64,000 nucleotides of DNA, taken from the NCBI RefSeq assembly GCF_000612545.2, contig NZ_CP097800.1, positions 4,724,501-4,788,500 of the forward strand. Direction: 5' to 3'. This document shows, piece after piece, positions 54,042-62,289 of the stretch (positions within the stretch are counted from its first letter, which is position 1; each line of letters opens with the position of its first letter). Source of the stretch: Streptomyces sp. PCS3-D2. Lineage in GTDB: Bacteria > Actinomycetota > Actinomycetes > Streptomycetales > Streptomycetaceae. The position numbers and the translations under genes were made by a program. Below the pieces are notes generated by a model. It made no database searches and was not told the origin of the DNA. It was given only the letters and a program-made list of their open reading frames with translations.

Positions 54042-54116
54042 TGGGCCCGGTGGGACTCGAACCCACGACACACCGGACCTAAACCGGCGCCCTCTGGCCA
54101 GCTGGGGTACGGACCC
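54042..54116 (-). tRNA. tRNA-Leu (UAG anticodon), short variable arm
   Basis: 75-base cloverleaf on the minus strand. The acceptor GGGTCCG pairs with CGGGCCC (one G-U), A73 is the discriminator, and CCA is not encoded. Anticodon stem-loop GCCGG-TTTAGGT-CCGGT has anticodon TAG, reading CUA leucine codons. The T-arm GTGGG-TTCGAGT-CCCAC is perfect. The variable region is only GTGTC, whereas bacterial tRNA-Leu normally has a long variable arm (class II, 82-90 bases). The D-arm is weak (CCC/GGG). Confidence 0.8.
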
Positions 54117-54328
54117 GTGCGACCACCTTACTGGTCGTCGGCGGCAGTCCGTTGCGAAGGGACGTCCTTCCGCGGCCGCTCGGCGAGGGGCGGAGTCCGG
54201 CTGTGGCGCGACGGGCCCAACTGCCGAAGCTTCGGCGGGCGGTTGTCCGGCCTTCCGCCGCCGACGTGGTCGACCTCGTCACGCGGTGGGGTGCCGTTCC
54301 CCTGCGGCCCGCTCCGGGAGGACGGGGC

Positions 54329-54796
54329 TCAGATGCCCAGGTCCTTGATGATCTTGGCTACGTGGCCCGTCGCCTTCACGTTGTAGAAGGCGTGCTCGAC
54401 CTTGCCCTCCTCGTCCACGATCACCGTGGAGCGGATGACGCCCGTGACCGTCTTGCCGTACAGCTTCTTCTCGCCGAACGCCCCGTACGCCGCCAGCGTC
54501 TCCTTCTCCGGGTCGCCGACCAGGGTGACCTTCAGGTGCTCCTTCTCGCGGAACTTCGCCAGCTTCTCCGGCTTGTCCGGGGAGACGCCGATGACGTCGT
54601 AGCCGGCCGAGGCCAGGACGTCCAGGTTGTCCGTGAAGTCGCACGCCTGCTTCGTGCAGCCCGGCGTCAGGGCCGCCGGGTAGAAGTACACGATGACCTT
54701 GCGGCCCTTGTGGTCGGCGAGCGAGACCTCGTTGCCGTCCGCGTCGGGCAGGGTGAAGGCGGGGGCGGTGTCGCCCGGCTGGAGTCGCTCGCTCAT
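54329..54796 (-). CDS. bcp: Thiol peroxidase Bcp (peroxiredoxin)
   Basis: Thioredoxin-dependent peroxidase that detoxifies hydroperoxides. The 155-residue product has the Prx core with peroxidatic Cys47 in PAALTPGCTKQACDF and a resolving Cys52 (CxxxxC as in BCP). VIVYFYP precedes it. The ATG at 54796 is used. It is divergent from the DUF3618 gene; the 110-base space between them has a GTCTC/GAGAC inverted repeat but no clear operator. Confidence 0.94.
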   Translation of the reverse strand: MSERLQPGDTAPAFTLPDADGNEVSLADHKGRKVIVYFYPAALTPGCTKQACDFTDNLDVLASAGYDVIGVSPDKPEKLAKFREKEHLKVTLVGDPEKETLAAYGAFGEKKLYGKTVTGVIRSTVIVDEEGKVEHAFYNVKATGHVAKIIKDLGI

Positions 54797-54906
54797 CTCA
54801 CAGTCTCCTCGGAAGGGGAACGGTACGTCACGAGACTAAGCTGACAGACTGTTCACGGCGGACCACGCCCCCACACGATGACGACCACGACGACGGAGGC
54901 AGCGCG

Positions 54907-55227
54907 GTGTCGGAAGCCAGGACCCCCGCACAGATCGAGGCGGATATCGTCCGCCGCCGCGAGCAGCTCGCCGAGACGCTCGACGAGATCGGCGTGCGCG
55001 TACACCCGAAGACGATCATCGGGGACGCGCGGGCCCGGGCGGCCTCGACCGTCGACCAGACCGCGGGCCGTGCCGTCGCCGCGGTGAACCGCCTCGTGAC
55101 GGACCTGCGCGAAGGTCTGCGCCACGAGGACGGCAGCCCGCGCATCGAGCGCGTCGTGCCCGTCGCGCTGCTCGCGGTCGGCGTGGTCGGCCTGCTCGTG
55201 GTCTCGGCGCGCCGCAAGCGCGGATGA
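54907..55227 (+). CDS. DUF3618 membrane protein
   Basis: 106-residue protein: a helical N-terminal DUF3618 domain (TPAQIEADIVRRREQLAETL, DEIGVRVHPKTI) and a C-terminal membrane helix (VVPVALLAVGVVGLLVV) followed by a basic end. Function unknown; widespread in actinobacteria. Start is GTG at 54907. It is 43 bases before the groES-like gene, probably in one transcript. Confidence 0.88.
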   Translation: MSEARTPAQIEADIVRRREQLAETLDEIGVRVHPKTIIGDARARAASTVDQTAGRAVAAVNRLVTDLREGLRHEDGSPRIERVVPVALLAVGVVGLLVVSARRKRG

Positions 55228-55270
55228 CCCTGGACGGTACGGGACCGGTGAGGACAGGTAGGTTCGGGGC

Positions 55271-55612
55271 GTGAGCGACAACACCACCCACGACAAACTG
55301 CCCATCCGCATGCTCCACGACCGCGTGCTCGTGAAGTCCGACCTGCCCGAGGGCGAGCGGCGTTCCGGCGGCGGCATCCTGATCCCGGCGACGGCCGCCG
55401 TGGGCAAGCGGCTGGCCTGGGCCGAGGTCGTCGCGGTCGGGCAGAACGTACGGACCGTCGAGCCCGGGGACCGGGTGCTCTACGACCCCGAGGACCGGGC
55501 CGAGGTCGAGGTGCGCGGGGCGACGTACGTGCTGATGCGCGAGCGGGACCTGCACGCCGTGGCCGCGGAGCGGCTGGAGGGGTCGGAGGACTCCACCGGG
55601 CTGTACCTCTGA
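55271..55612 (+). CDS. GroES-like co-chaperonin paralogue
   Basis: 113-residue GroES-fold protein. It shows PIRMLHDRVLVKSDLPEGER, the mobile-loop-like RRSGGGILIPATA and GDRVLYDPEDRAEVEV, with a C-terminal extension (LEGSEDSTGLYL). It is more divergent than classical GroES and is not beside groEL, so it may be a paralogue with specialised clients (inference). Start is GTG at 55271. A strong terminator follows. Confidence 0.85.
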   Translation: MSDNTTHDKLPIRMLHDRVLVKSDLPEGERRSGGGILIPATAAVGKRLAWAEVVAVGQNVRTVEPGDRVLYDPEDRAEVEVRGATYVLMRERDLHAVAAERLEGSEDSTGLYL

Positions 55613-55621
55613 TCCGACGCA

Positions 55622-55669
55622 CGGCGGAAGGGCCGGTGGCCGAGGCCACCGGCCCTTCCGCCGTCTTTT
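55622..55669 (+). terminator. Strong terminator with U-tract
   Basis: Perfect 20-bp stem (55622-55641 with 55644-55663; arm GGAAGGGCCGGTGGCC plus CGGC at its base) followed by TCTTTT, one of the best intrinsic terminators of the window. It isolates the riboswitch gene behind it. Confidence 0.92.
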
Positions 55670-55685
55670 GCTACGGTGGGGGAGA

Positions 55686-55728
55686 ACCCGACGAGACGCG
55701 CCGTACCGGGTAGGAAAAGACGACGCAC
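55686..55728 (+). ncRNA. Guanidine-III riboswitch (ykkC-III)
   Basis: The leader contains CCCGACGAG, GCGCCGTACC, GGGTAGGA and AAAGACGACGC in order. This is nearly the same as the pseudoknotted guanidine-III aptamer (ACGAG ... GCGCCGTACCCGGT ... AAGACGGCGC in the Thermobifida example, as I recall it). It lies 32 bases before an SMR-family exporter, its usual target. The expression platform probably sequesters the ribosome-binding site GGAGG at 55749-55754. Confidence 0.88.
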
Positions 55729-55760
55729 CCCGTACCGCTCGACGTCTCGGAGGTGCCGTC

Positions 55761-56081
55761 ATGGCCTGGGTTCTTCTTCTTGTCGCCGGTCTGCTCGAAG
55801 TCGGCTGGTCGATCGGCATGAAGTTCACCGAGGGCTTCACCCGGTTGTGGCCCAGCGTGTTCACGGGCGCCGGGATCGTGGCCAGCATGGTGCTGCTGTC
55901 GTACGCCGCGAAGACCCTGCCCATCGGCACGGCGTACGGGGTGTGGGTGGGCATCGGGGCCGCCGGTGCGGCCGTGCTCGGTATGGCGGTGCTGGGTGAG
56001 CCCGTCACCGCCGCCCGGATCTTCTTCATCTGTCTGCTGCTGGTCGCCGTGGTGGGGCTGAAGGCGACCTCGGGCCACTGA
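55761..56081 (+). CDS. gdx: SMR-family guanidinium exporter (SugE/Gdx)
   Basis: 106-residue four-helix small multidrug resistance protein. The Gdx subtype signature is present (LEVGWSIGMKFTEGFTRLWP), with the essential Glu in helix 1. Gdx exchangers export guanidinium for protons. The riboswitch upstream fits this substrate. Start is ATG at 55761 after GGAGG. It is monocistronic and convergent with the PBP gene. Confidence 0.95.
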   Translation: MAWVLLLVAGLLEVGWSIGMKFTEGFTRLWPSVFTGAGIVASMVLLSYAAKTLPIGTAYGVWVGIGAAGAAVLGMAVLGEPVTAARIFFICLLLVAVVGLKATSGH

Positions 56082-56126
56082 CCCCGGCCGCCCAGGTCAC
56101 TCCCCGGTCCTGCGGTCACTCCTCGG

Positions 56127-58595
56127 TCACTCCAGGAACGCGGACGGCGGGCGGGGGCCTCCGATCGTCCCGCCGCCGTCCCAGCCGCCCCCGCTTGCGC
56201 CGGTGCCCGTTCCGCCCCGGGGGCCGGAGGTGGTGGCGCCCTCGTCGTCCCGGCCGGTGCCGCCGCCGTCCTGGCCGCCCTGGGTGCGGCCTCCGGTGTC
56301 CCGGCCCCCCTGGGCCTGGCCGCCGTTGTCGCGGCCCCCGCCGTCCTGGCCGCCGTTGTCCCGGCCGCCCTGGGTGCGGCCCCCGTCGCCCTGGCCGCCG
56401 TTGTCCTGGCCGCCGGACGGCGGGGTGGGCTGCTGGGACGGGGACGGGGTGTCCTCGCCGGGCGTCTCCCGCGGGGACTCCGGCTGCCAGGAGGGCGGCG
56501 GGGGCTGCGCGGCGCCCGGCTGGAGGTCGAGTTCGAAGTCGACGGGGTCGGTGCCCTCCAGCGCGCTCTTGGTGTACGCGGCCCAGATGCGGGCCGGGTA
56601 GCCGCCACCGCCGATGCGGGGCTCGCCGAGGGCCCCGTAGAGCGACTCCAGACTGCCGGTGTCCGGGTCCTGGCCCATCATCGCGACCACGGTGACCAGG
56701 TTCGGGGTGTAGGCCGCGAACCAGGCCGAGCGGTCCAGCTCGGCCGTGCCGGTCTTGCCCGCGGCCGGGTGTCCGGCGGCGAGGGCTGCCGTACCGGTGC
56801 CGTTGTCCACAACGCTGACCAGCATGGACGTGGTGGTGTCGGCGGCTTCGCGGCTGATGGCCTGAACGGGGGTGCGCTCCGGCAGGGGGACCGTGTCGTC
56901 GCCCTTGGCGATCTCCTCCAGGAAGGTGTAGGGGGTGCGCCGGCCGTGGTCGGCGAGGGTGGCGTACGCCTGGGTCATGTCGAGGACGCTGGCCTGGAGG
57001 GTGCCCAGTGCCATGGCCGGGCCGACCACGAAGTTCGGCGTGTCCTCGGGGATGCCGAGGTCGATGGCCGTCTTCTTGACCCTGGCGGTGCCGACGTCGA
57101 CGGCCATCTGGGCGTACACGGCGTTCACCGAGAGGTCGGTGGCGGTGCTGACCGTGATGTTGCCGTAGGAGATCTGGCCCTCGTTCTCCGGCGCGAAGCG
57201 GATCCGGCCGCCGACGACGGGGCGCTTGTTGTCGCCGTTGTAGACGGTGTGGGGGGTGATCCTGCGGCCGTCCTGGGTGCGGGAGTCGTTCTCCACCGCG
57301 GCCGCGAAGACGAACGGCTTGAAGGTGGAGGCGACCTGGTAGTCGTGCCGGGTCGCGTTGTTCACGTACTGCCTGGTGTAGTCGAGCCCGCCGTACAGGG
57401 CGACGACCTTGCCGGTGGCCGGGTCGATGGAGACCCCGCCGGCCCGCACCACCCGGTCCGCCGGGTGCGCCTCGGGATCGAGCTTGCCGAGCATCCGGTC
57501 CTCCACGGCCTCGACGAAGTCGGCTTGGAGGCGCCGGTCGATCGTGGTGGTGATCCGGTAGCCGCCCTCGGCGAGGGTCTTGTCGTCGAGGATCTCGCGG
57601 TTGAGGATGAACTCCTTGACCGCTTCGACGAGATAGCCGCGCTGGCCGGACAGTCCCGCGGCGGCCCGGACCTTGCCGGGCTCGGGGAACTGCGTGGTCG
57701 CGCGTTCGGCACTGCTGAGCCAGCCCTTGGTGACCATGCCGTCGAGGACGTAGTTCCAGCGGGCGAGGGCGCGGGCACGGCTCTGCGGGTGGGAGACGAC
57801 GTCGAAGGCGCTGGGGGAGTTGAGCAGGGTCGCGAGGTAGGCGCCTTCGGCGGTGGTGAGGCGGCCGACCTCCTTGCCGTAGTACGCCTGGGAGGCGGCC
57901 TGGATGCCGTAGGCGTTGCGGCCGAAGTAGCTGGTGTTCAGGTAGCCCTCGAGGATGTAGGCCTTGGACTTCTCGCGACCGAGTTTGATCGCGATGAAGA
58001 ACTCCTTGGCCTTGCGTTTGATCGTCTGCTCCTGGCCCAAGTAGTAGTTCTTGACGTACTGCTGGGTGATCGTCGACCCGGACTGGGTGCCCTTGCCGGT
58101 GGCCGTGTTCCAGGCGGCCCGGACCATCGCCTTGGGGTCCACGGCCCGCTCGGAGTAGAAGTCCCGGTCCTCCGCGGCCAGTACGGCCTCCTGGACGGTT
58201 CGCGGGATCTGTGAGAGGGCCACGTTGACCCGGTTGACCTCGCCGTCGCGGGCGAGCTGGGAGCCGTCGGAGTAGAGGTAGACGTTCGACTGCGCGGTCG
58301 CGGCGGCATTGGCCGGAGGGATGTCGACCAGTAGGTAACCGGCCACGAGTCCGCCGCCGATCAGGAGGGCGAGGAGCAGTACCGCGCCGAGGACCATGCG
58401 CCAGGTGGGCAGCAGGCGGCGCCATCCGGTCCGCCCGCGGCGGGCTTTCCCGCCCGGTCCGCCGCCCGGCCCGGGAGGCCGCGTCCCGGGCCGCGTCCGC
58501 CCGCGGGCCGACTGCCGGGCCCGCGGGTCGAGGGCGCCGGGCGGGGTGTCCGGGTCTCGAGGGGTCCAGCCCGCGGGTGGTGACTGGTCGCTCAT
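56127..58595 (-). CDS. Class A penicillin-binding protein (transglycosylase-transpeptidase)
   Basis: Bifunctional peptidoglycan synthase, 822 residues. It has a cytosolic Pro/Arg-rich tail, one membrane helix (about 67-90) and a GT51 domain with catalytic Glu142 (AAEDRDFYSE), TITQQYVKNYYL and KRKAKEFFIAIKLGREKSKA. The transpeptidase domain has STFKP (about residue 424), SVNAVYAQ and KTGTAE (about 613). The last 130 residues are a Gly/Gln/Asp/Arg repeat tail (GGQDNGGQ, GGRDNGGQ, GGRTQGG units). The ATG at 58595 is used; it is preceded by GGAG. Confidence 0.94.
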   Translation of the reverse strand: MSDQSPPAGWTPRDPDTPPGALDPRARQSARGRTRPGTRPPGPGGGPGGKARRGRTGWRRLLPTWRMVLGAVLLLALLIGGGLVAGYLLVDIPPANAAATAQSNVYLYSDGSQLARDGEVNRVNVALSQIPRTVQEAVLAAEDRDFYSERAVDPKAMVRAAWNTATGKGTQSGSTITQQYVKNYYLGQEQTIKRKAKEFFIAIKLGREKSKAYILEGYLNTSYFGRNAYGIQAASQAYYGKEVGRLTTAEGAYLATLLNSPSAFDVVSHPQSRARALARWNYVLDGMVTKGWLSSAERATTQFPEPGKVRAAAGLSGQRGYLVEAVKEFILNREILDDKTLAEGGYRITTTIDRRLQADFVEAVEDRMLGKLDPEAHPADRVVRAGGVSIDPATGKVVALYGGLDYTRQYVNNATRHDYQVASTFKPFVFAAAVENDSRTQDGRRITPHTVYNGDNKRPVVGGRIRFAPENEGQISYGNITVSTATDLSVNAVYAQMAVDVGTARVKKTAIDLGIPEDTPNFVVGPAMALGTLQASVLDMTQAYATLADHGRRTPYTFLEEIAKGDDTVPLPERTPVQAISREAADTTTSMLVSVVDNGTGTAALAAGHPAAGKTGTAELDRSAWFAAYTPNLVTVVAMMGQDPDTGSLESLYGALGEPRIGGGGYPARIWAAYTKSALEGTDPVDFELDLQPGAAQPPPPSWQPESPRETPGEDTPSPSQQPTPPSGGQDNGGQGDGGRTQGGRDNGGQDGGGRDNGGQAQGGRDTGGRTQGGQDGGGTGRDDEGATTSGPRGGTGTGASGGGWDGGGTIGGPRPPSAFLE

Positions 58596-58731
58596 CTCCA
58601 GGACTCCTCGACGCTGTACGAAATATCCACTTCTGTACCTCATGGTGTCTACCCGATGGCCGGTGACCACCGCCCCGGACGGGGGTAAATCGGTCGCGTG
58701 GCTCGCCCCTCCGCACTAAGCTCACGCGCTT

Positions 58732-58758
58732 TGGCCGACCTGGCCGACCTGGCCGACG
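58732..58758 (+). repeat. Three 9-bp direct repeats
   Basis: TGGCCGACC three times (last base differs in the third) about 30 bases before the ABC permease start. Possible regulatory site or slippage product. Confidence 0.6.
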
Positions 58759-58789
58759 TAGGAACGACGCGGAAAACGGAGGGGATACG

Positions 58790-59605
58790 GTGCGCCAGAG
58801 AGTGCGCCTCTACGCGGCGGTCGCGGCCGGCGGTTTCCGCCGCTACGCCACCTACGGGACGGCGACCGCCGCGGGCGTGTTCACCAACACCGTGTTCGGG
58901 TTCATCGTCGCGTTCACGTACATCGCCCTGTGGGACCAGCGCCCGGGGCTGGGCGGCTACGACCAGGCGCAGGCCCTGGCCTTCGTCTGGGTGAGCCAAT
59001 CGCTGCTGGCCGCGGGAGCCCTGATCGGCGGCGGCTTTCAGGAGGAGCTCCAGGAGCGGGTCCGCACGGGCGACATCGCCGTCGACCTCTACCGGCCCGC
59101 GGACCTCCAGATGTGGTGGCTCGCGGCCGACCTGGGCCGTGCCGCCTTCCAACTGCTGGGGCGCGGGCTGGTGCCGCTCGCGGCGGGGGCGCTGGCCTTC
59201 CGGCTGGCGCTGCCCCCGGATCCGTGGCGCTGGCTGCTGTTCCTGGCCTCCGTCGGGCTCGGGCTGGTGGTGAGCTTCGCGGTGCGCTACCTGATGGGGC
59301 TGCTGGCGTTCTGGCTGCTGGACGGTTCCGGGATCAACCTGATGATGACCGTCGTCTCGATCTTCTGCTCGGGGATGCTGCTGCCGCTGACCGTCCTGCC
59401 CGGGGCCTTCGGTGCGTTCGTGCGCATGCTGCCCTGGTCGGCGATGCTCCAGGTCCCGATGGACGTGCTGCTGGGGGTGAACTCGGGGGCCGGGTACGCG
59501 GCCGGCGCGCTGGGCTTCCAGATCTGCTGGGTCCTCGTACTGCTGGGCGCCGGGCGGCTGTTGCAGGCGGCGGCGACGCGGAAGGTGGTGGTCCAGGGTG
59601 GCTGA
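58790..59605 (+). CDS. ABC-2 type exporter permease (first)
   Basis: 271-residue membrane protein with about six helices, of the DUF990/ABC-2 group. It shows YGTATAAGVFTNTVFGFIVA, RTGDIAVDLYRPADLQMWWL and SGMLLPLTVLPGAFGAFVRM. It forms a heterodimeric pore with the next permease, powered by the ATPase after it. Start is GTG at 58790. It overlaps the next gene by 8 bases. The substrate is unknown. Confidence 0.88.
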   Translation: MRQRVRLYAAVAAGGFRRYATYGTATAAGVFTNTVFGFIVAFTYIALWDQRPGLGGYDQAQALAFVWVSQSLLAAGALIGGGFQEELQERVRTGDIAVDLYRPADLQMWWLAADLGRAAFQLLGRGLVPLAAGALAFRLALPPDPWRWLLFLASVGLGLVVSFAVRYLMGLLAFWLLDGSGINLMMTVVSIFCSGMLLPLTVLPGAFGAFVRMLPWSAMLQVPMDVLLGVNSGAGYAAGALGFQICWVLVLLGAGRLLQAAATRKVVVQGG

Positions 59606-60527
59606 GGTCACGGGTGCTGCGGGGCCTGCGGGGCCTGCCGGGGCTGCCGGGGCTGCCGGGGCTGCGGGGGCGGTACGGGAGCGGGAGCACGCGGACCTGG
59701 TGGCGCCCCGGGTGCGCGGCCGGGTCCGGGAGGGGCTGCGCGGCTACGGCCTGATCGTCGCCATGTGGATGCGGGCGACCATGACGTACCGGATGTCCTT
59801 CGTCCTGTCGACGCTGGGCAATGCGGCGATCACGATGCTGGACTTCGCGGCGATCTCCATCATGTTCTCGCACGTGGACGTCCTCGGCGGCTTCACCCTG
59901 CCCGAGATCGCCCTGCTGTACGGGTCCTGCTCGGCGTCCCTGGGGCTCGCCGACCTGCTGCTGGGCAGCACCGACCGGATCGGCGCCCGGATTCGCGACG
60001 GTTCGCTCGACACCATGCTGGTGCGGCCCGTCCCGCTGCTCGCGCAGGTCGCGGCCGATCGTTTCGCGCTGCGCCGACTGGGTCGGATCGCGCAGGGGCT
60101 GGGGGTGCTGGGCTGGGCGCTGTCGTCGCTGGACGTGGACTGGACGGTCGGGAAGGTGCTGCTGATGCCGGTGATGCTGCTGGCGGGCGCGGCGATCTTC
60201 GCTGCGGTGATGGTGGCCGGAGCCGCCTTCCAGTTCATCGCCGGGGACGCGGCGGAGGTCCAGAACTCCTTCACCTACGGCGGCTGCACGATGCTGCAGT
60301 ACCCGCCGACGGTCTTCGCGACGGAGCTGCTGCGCGGGGTGACCTTCGTCGTCCCGCTGGCCTTCGTCAACTGGCTGCCCGCGCTGTACGTGCTGGGGCG
60401 GCCCGATCCGCTGGGGCTGCCGGAGTGGGCCGCGTTCCTGAGCCCACTGGTGGCCGTGGCGGTGTTCGTGCCCGCGTCGCTGGCCTGGCGCGCGGGAGTT
60501 CGTTCGTACCGGAGCACGGGGAGCTGA
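59598..60527 (+). CDS. ABC-2 type exporter permease (second)
   Basis: 309-residue permease partner. A repeat-rich Gly/Pro/Ala start (GPAGPAGAAGAAGAAGA) precedes the helices. YRMSFVLSTLGNAAITMLDF and RDGSLDTMLVRPVPLLAQVA match the ABC-2 group with the RDGSLD amphipathic loop. Start is GTG at 59598, overlapping the previous gene. The ATPase follows after 3 bases. Confidence 0.88.
   Translation: MAEVTGAAGPAGPAGAAGAAGAAGAVREREHADLVAPRVRGRVREGLRGYGLIVAMWMRATMTYRMSFVLSTLGNAAITMLDFAAISIMFSHVDVLGGFTLPEIALLYGSCSASLGLADLLLGSTDRIGARIRDGSLDTMLVRPVPLLAQVAADRFALRRLGRIAQGLGVLGWALSSLDVDWTVGKVLLMPVMLLAGAAIFAAVMVAGAAFQFIAGDAAEVQNSFTYGGCTMLQYPPTVFATELLRGVTFVVPLAFVNWLPALYVLGRPDPLGLPEWAAFLSPLVAVAVFVPASLAWRAGVRSYRSTGS
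59617..59670 (+). repeat. 9-bp repeats encoding Gly-Ala/Pro run
   Basis: GGGGCTGCC-type units (GGGGCCTGC, GGGGCCTGC, then three GGGGCTGCC) at the start of the second permease gene. Expansions keep the frame. Confidence 0.75.
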
Positions 60528-60530
60528 GCC

Positions 60531-61511
60531 GTGGGTGACGATGCGCTGATCTCGCTGGACGGGGTCGAGAAGGTCTTCGACGTACGGCGCCGGGTGGGTC
60601 TGCTGCGCCGGGAGAAACGCCGGGTCAGGGCGGTGGACGGCATCAGTTTCGCGGTCGCGCGGGGCGAGATGGTCGGCTACATCGGGCCCAACGGGGCCGG
60701 GAAGTCCACCACGATCAAGATGCTGACCGGGATCCTCACGCCGAGCGGCGGACGGCTGCGGGTCGCGGGCATCGACCCGGCGCGGGAGCGGGTCCGACTC
60801 GCACAGCGGATCGGGGTGGTGTTCGGGCAGCGCACCACGCTGTGGTGGGACCTGCCGCTGAAGGACTCGTACCGGCTGATGCGGCGGATGTACCGGGTGC
60901 CGAGGGCGCGGTTCGAGGAGAACCTGGACCGGTGCGTGGACCGCCTCGACCTGGCGGAGCTGCTGGACGTCCCGGTACGCCAGCTGTCGCTCGGGCAGCG
61001 CATGCGCGGGGACATCGCCGCGGCGCTGCTGCACGATCCGGACGTGCTGTACCTGGACGAGCCGACGATCGGGCTCGACGTGGTGAGCAAGGCCAAGGTG
61101 CGGGGCTTCCTGCGGCAGTTGAACGCGGAGCGCGGCACCACCGTGCTGCTGACCACGCACGACCTGCAGGACATCGAGCAGCTCTGCGAGCGGGTGATGG
61201 TGATCGACCACGGGCGGCTGATGTACGACGGGGCCCTGGACGGCCTGCACGCGGCGGGTTCGGCGGGTTCGGCGGGGGAGAGCGAGCGGATGCTGGTGGT
61301 GGACCTGGAGCGGGAGCTGGCGCCGATCAGTGTGCCGGGGGCGCGGGTGGTGAAGGTGGAGGGTCCCCGGCAGTGGCTGGCGTTCCCGGCGGGCACGTCG
61401 GCCGCGCCGCTGGTGTCGGCGGTGGCGGCCCGGTACCCGATGGTGGACCTGTCGGTGCGGGAGCCGGACATCGAGGACGTGATCGCGAAGATGTACGCCG
61501 GGCGGGGCTGA
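60531..61511 (+). CDS. ABC exporter ATP-binding protein
   Basis: 326-residue ATPase with Walker A GPNGAGKST, signature LSLGQRMRGD, Walker B VLYLDEPTIGLD and H-loop TTHDLQD. A C-terminal extension (about 250-326) is typical of the natA/COG4586 group. Start is GTG at 60531. The three-gene operon 58790-61511 is complete. A hydrophobic or polymer substrate is possible but not indicated. Confidence 0.93.
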   Translation: MGDDALISLDGVEKVFDVRRRVGLLRREKRRVRAVDGISFAVARGEMVGYIGPNGAGKSTTIKMLTGILTPSGGRLRVAGIDPARERVRLAQRIGVVFGQRTTLWWDLPLKDSYRLMRRMYRVPRARFEENLDRCVDRLDLAELLDVPVRQLSLGQRMRGDIAAALLHDPDVLYLDEPTIGLDVVSKAKVRGFLRQLNAERGTTVLLTTHDLQDIEQLCERVMVIDHGRLMYDGALDGLHAAGSAGSAGESERMLVVDLERELAPISVPGARVVKVEGPRQWLAFPAGTSAAPLVSAVAARYPMVDLSVREPDIEDVIAKMYAGRG

Positions 61512-61620
61512 CCGGGGCGCAGGTCGGGGGCGGGTCAGGGATGGTTCAGGGGAGAGTCGGGGGCGGCCTCAGGGCCCCGGGCCATACAACTCCCGCGCGC
61601 CGGTGCATAGTCTGGTGCAC

Positions 61621-62289
61621 ATGAGTGACGAGCGGCCGGAGAAGCCGTTGCCGGAGTTGAGGGCGTCGGATGCCGACCGGGACCGGGTGGTGGAGCGCCT
61701 TCGGGACGCCGTCGCCGAGGGTCGGCTCGACATGGAGGAGTTCGAGGAGCGGCTGGAGGCGGCGTACAAGTCCCGTACGTACGCGGAGCTGGAACCGCTG
61801 ACGGCGGATCTGCCGGCGGTCGCGGGGCAGGCCGCGCCGGCCCCGGTCCCGTCCGCATCGGCGCCGGCGGCCGGCGCGCCCTGGCCGGGCCGGATCGGCG
61901 GTACGGGCTCGTCGGCGCTGGCGGTCGCGGTGATGTCGGGCTTCCAGCGCAAGGGCCGCTGGACGGTCCCGCCCCGCTTCGATGCGGTGGCCTTCTGGGG
62001 CGGCGGCGAACTGGACCTGCGCGAGGCGGACTTCGCGCAGCGCGAGGTGGTGATCAACTGCGTCGCGGTCATGGGCGGCATCGAGATCACGGTGCCGCCG
62101 GGGGTGGACGTGGACGTCCGGGGCTTCGGCTTCATGGGCGCCTTCGACCAGCGCGACAGCCCGGGCCCGACCCACCCGGGCGCTCCGCGGGTGGTGGTGA
62201 CGGGCTTCGCGTTCTGGGGCGGTGTCGAAGTCAAGATCAAGAAGCCCAAGCGTCCCTTGGGCGGCCCGTCCCTCCGCAAGGAGCTCTGA
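61621..62289 (+). CDS. DUF1707 protein with LiaF-like C-terminal domain
   Basis: 222-residue protein. The N-terminal DUF1707 domain (ELRASDADRDRVVERLRDAV, EGRLDMEEFEERLEAAYKSR) is followed by an Ala/Pro linker and a beta-helical cell-wall-active-antibiotics-response (LiaF-like) domain (FDAVAFWGGGELDLREADFA, VINCVAVMGGIEITVPPGVD). The C terminus is basic. Membrane-stress sensing is known for LiaF but is inferred here. The start at 61621 is preferred over 61603. Confidence 0.87.
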   Translation: MSDERPEKPLPELRASDADRDRVVERLRDAVAEGRLDMEEFEERLEAAYKSRTYAELEPLTADLPAVAGQAAPAPVPSASAPAAGAPWPGRIGGTGSSALAVAVMSGFQRKGRWTVPPRFDAVAFWGGGELDLREADFAQREVVINCVAVMGGIEITVPPGVDVDVRGFGFMGAFDQRDSPGPTHPGAPRVVVTGFAFWGGVEVKIKKPKRPLGGPSLRKEL

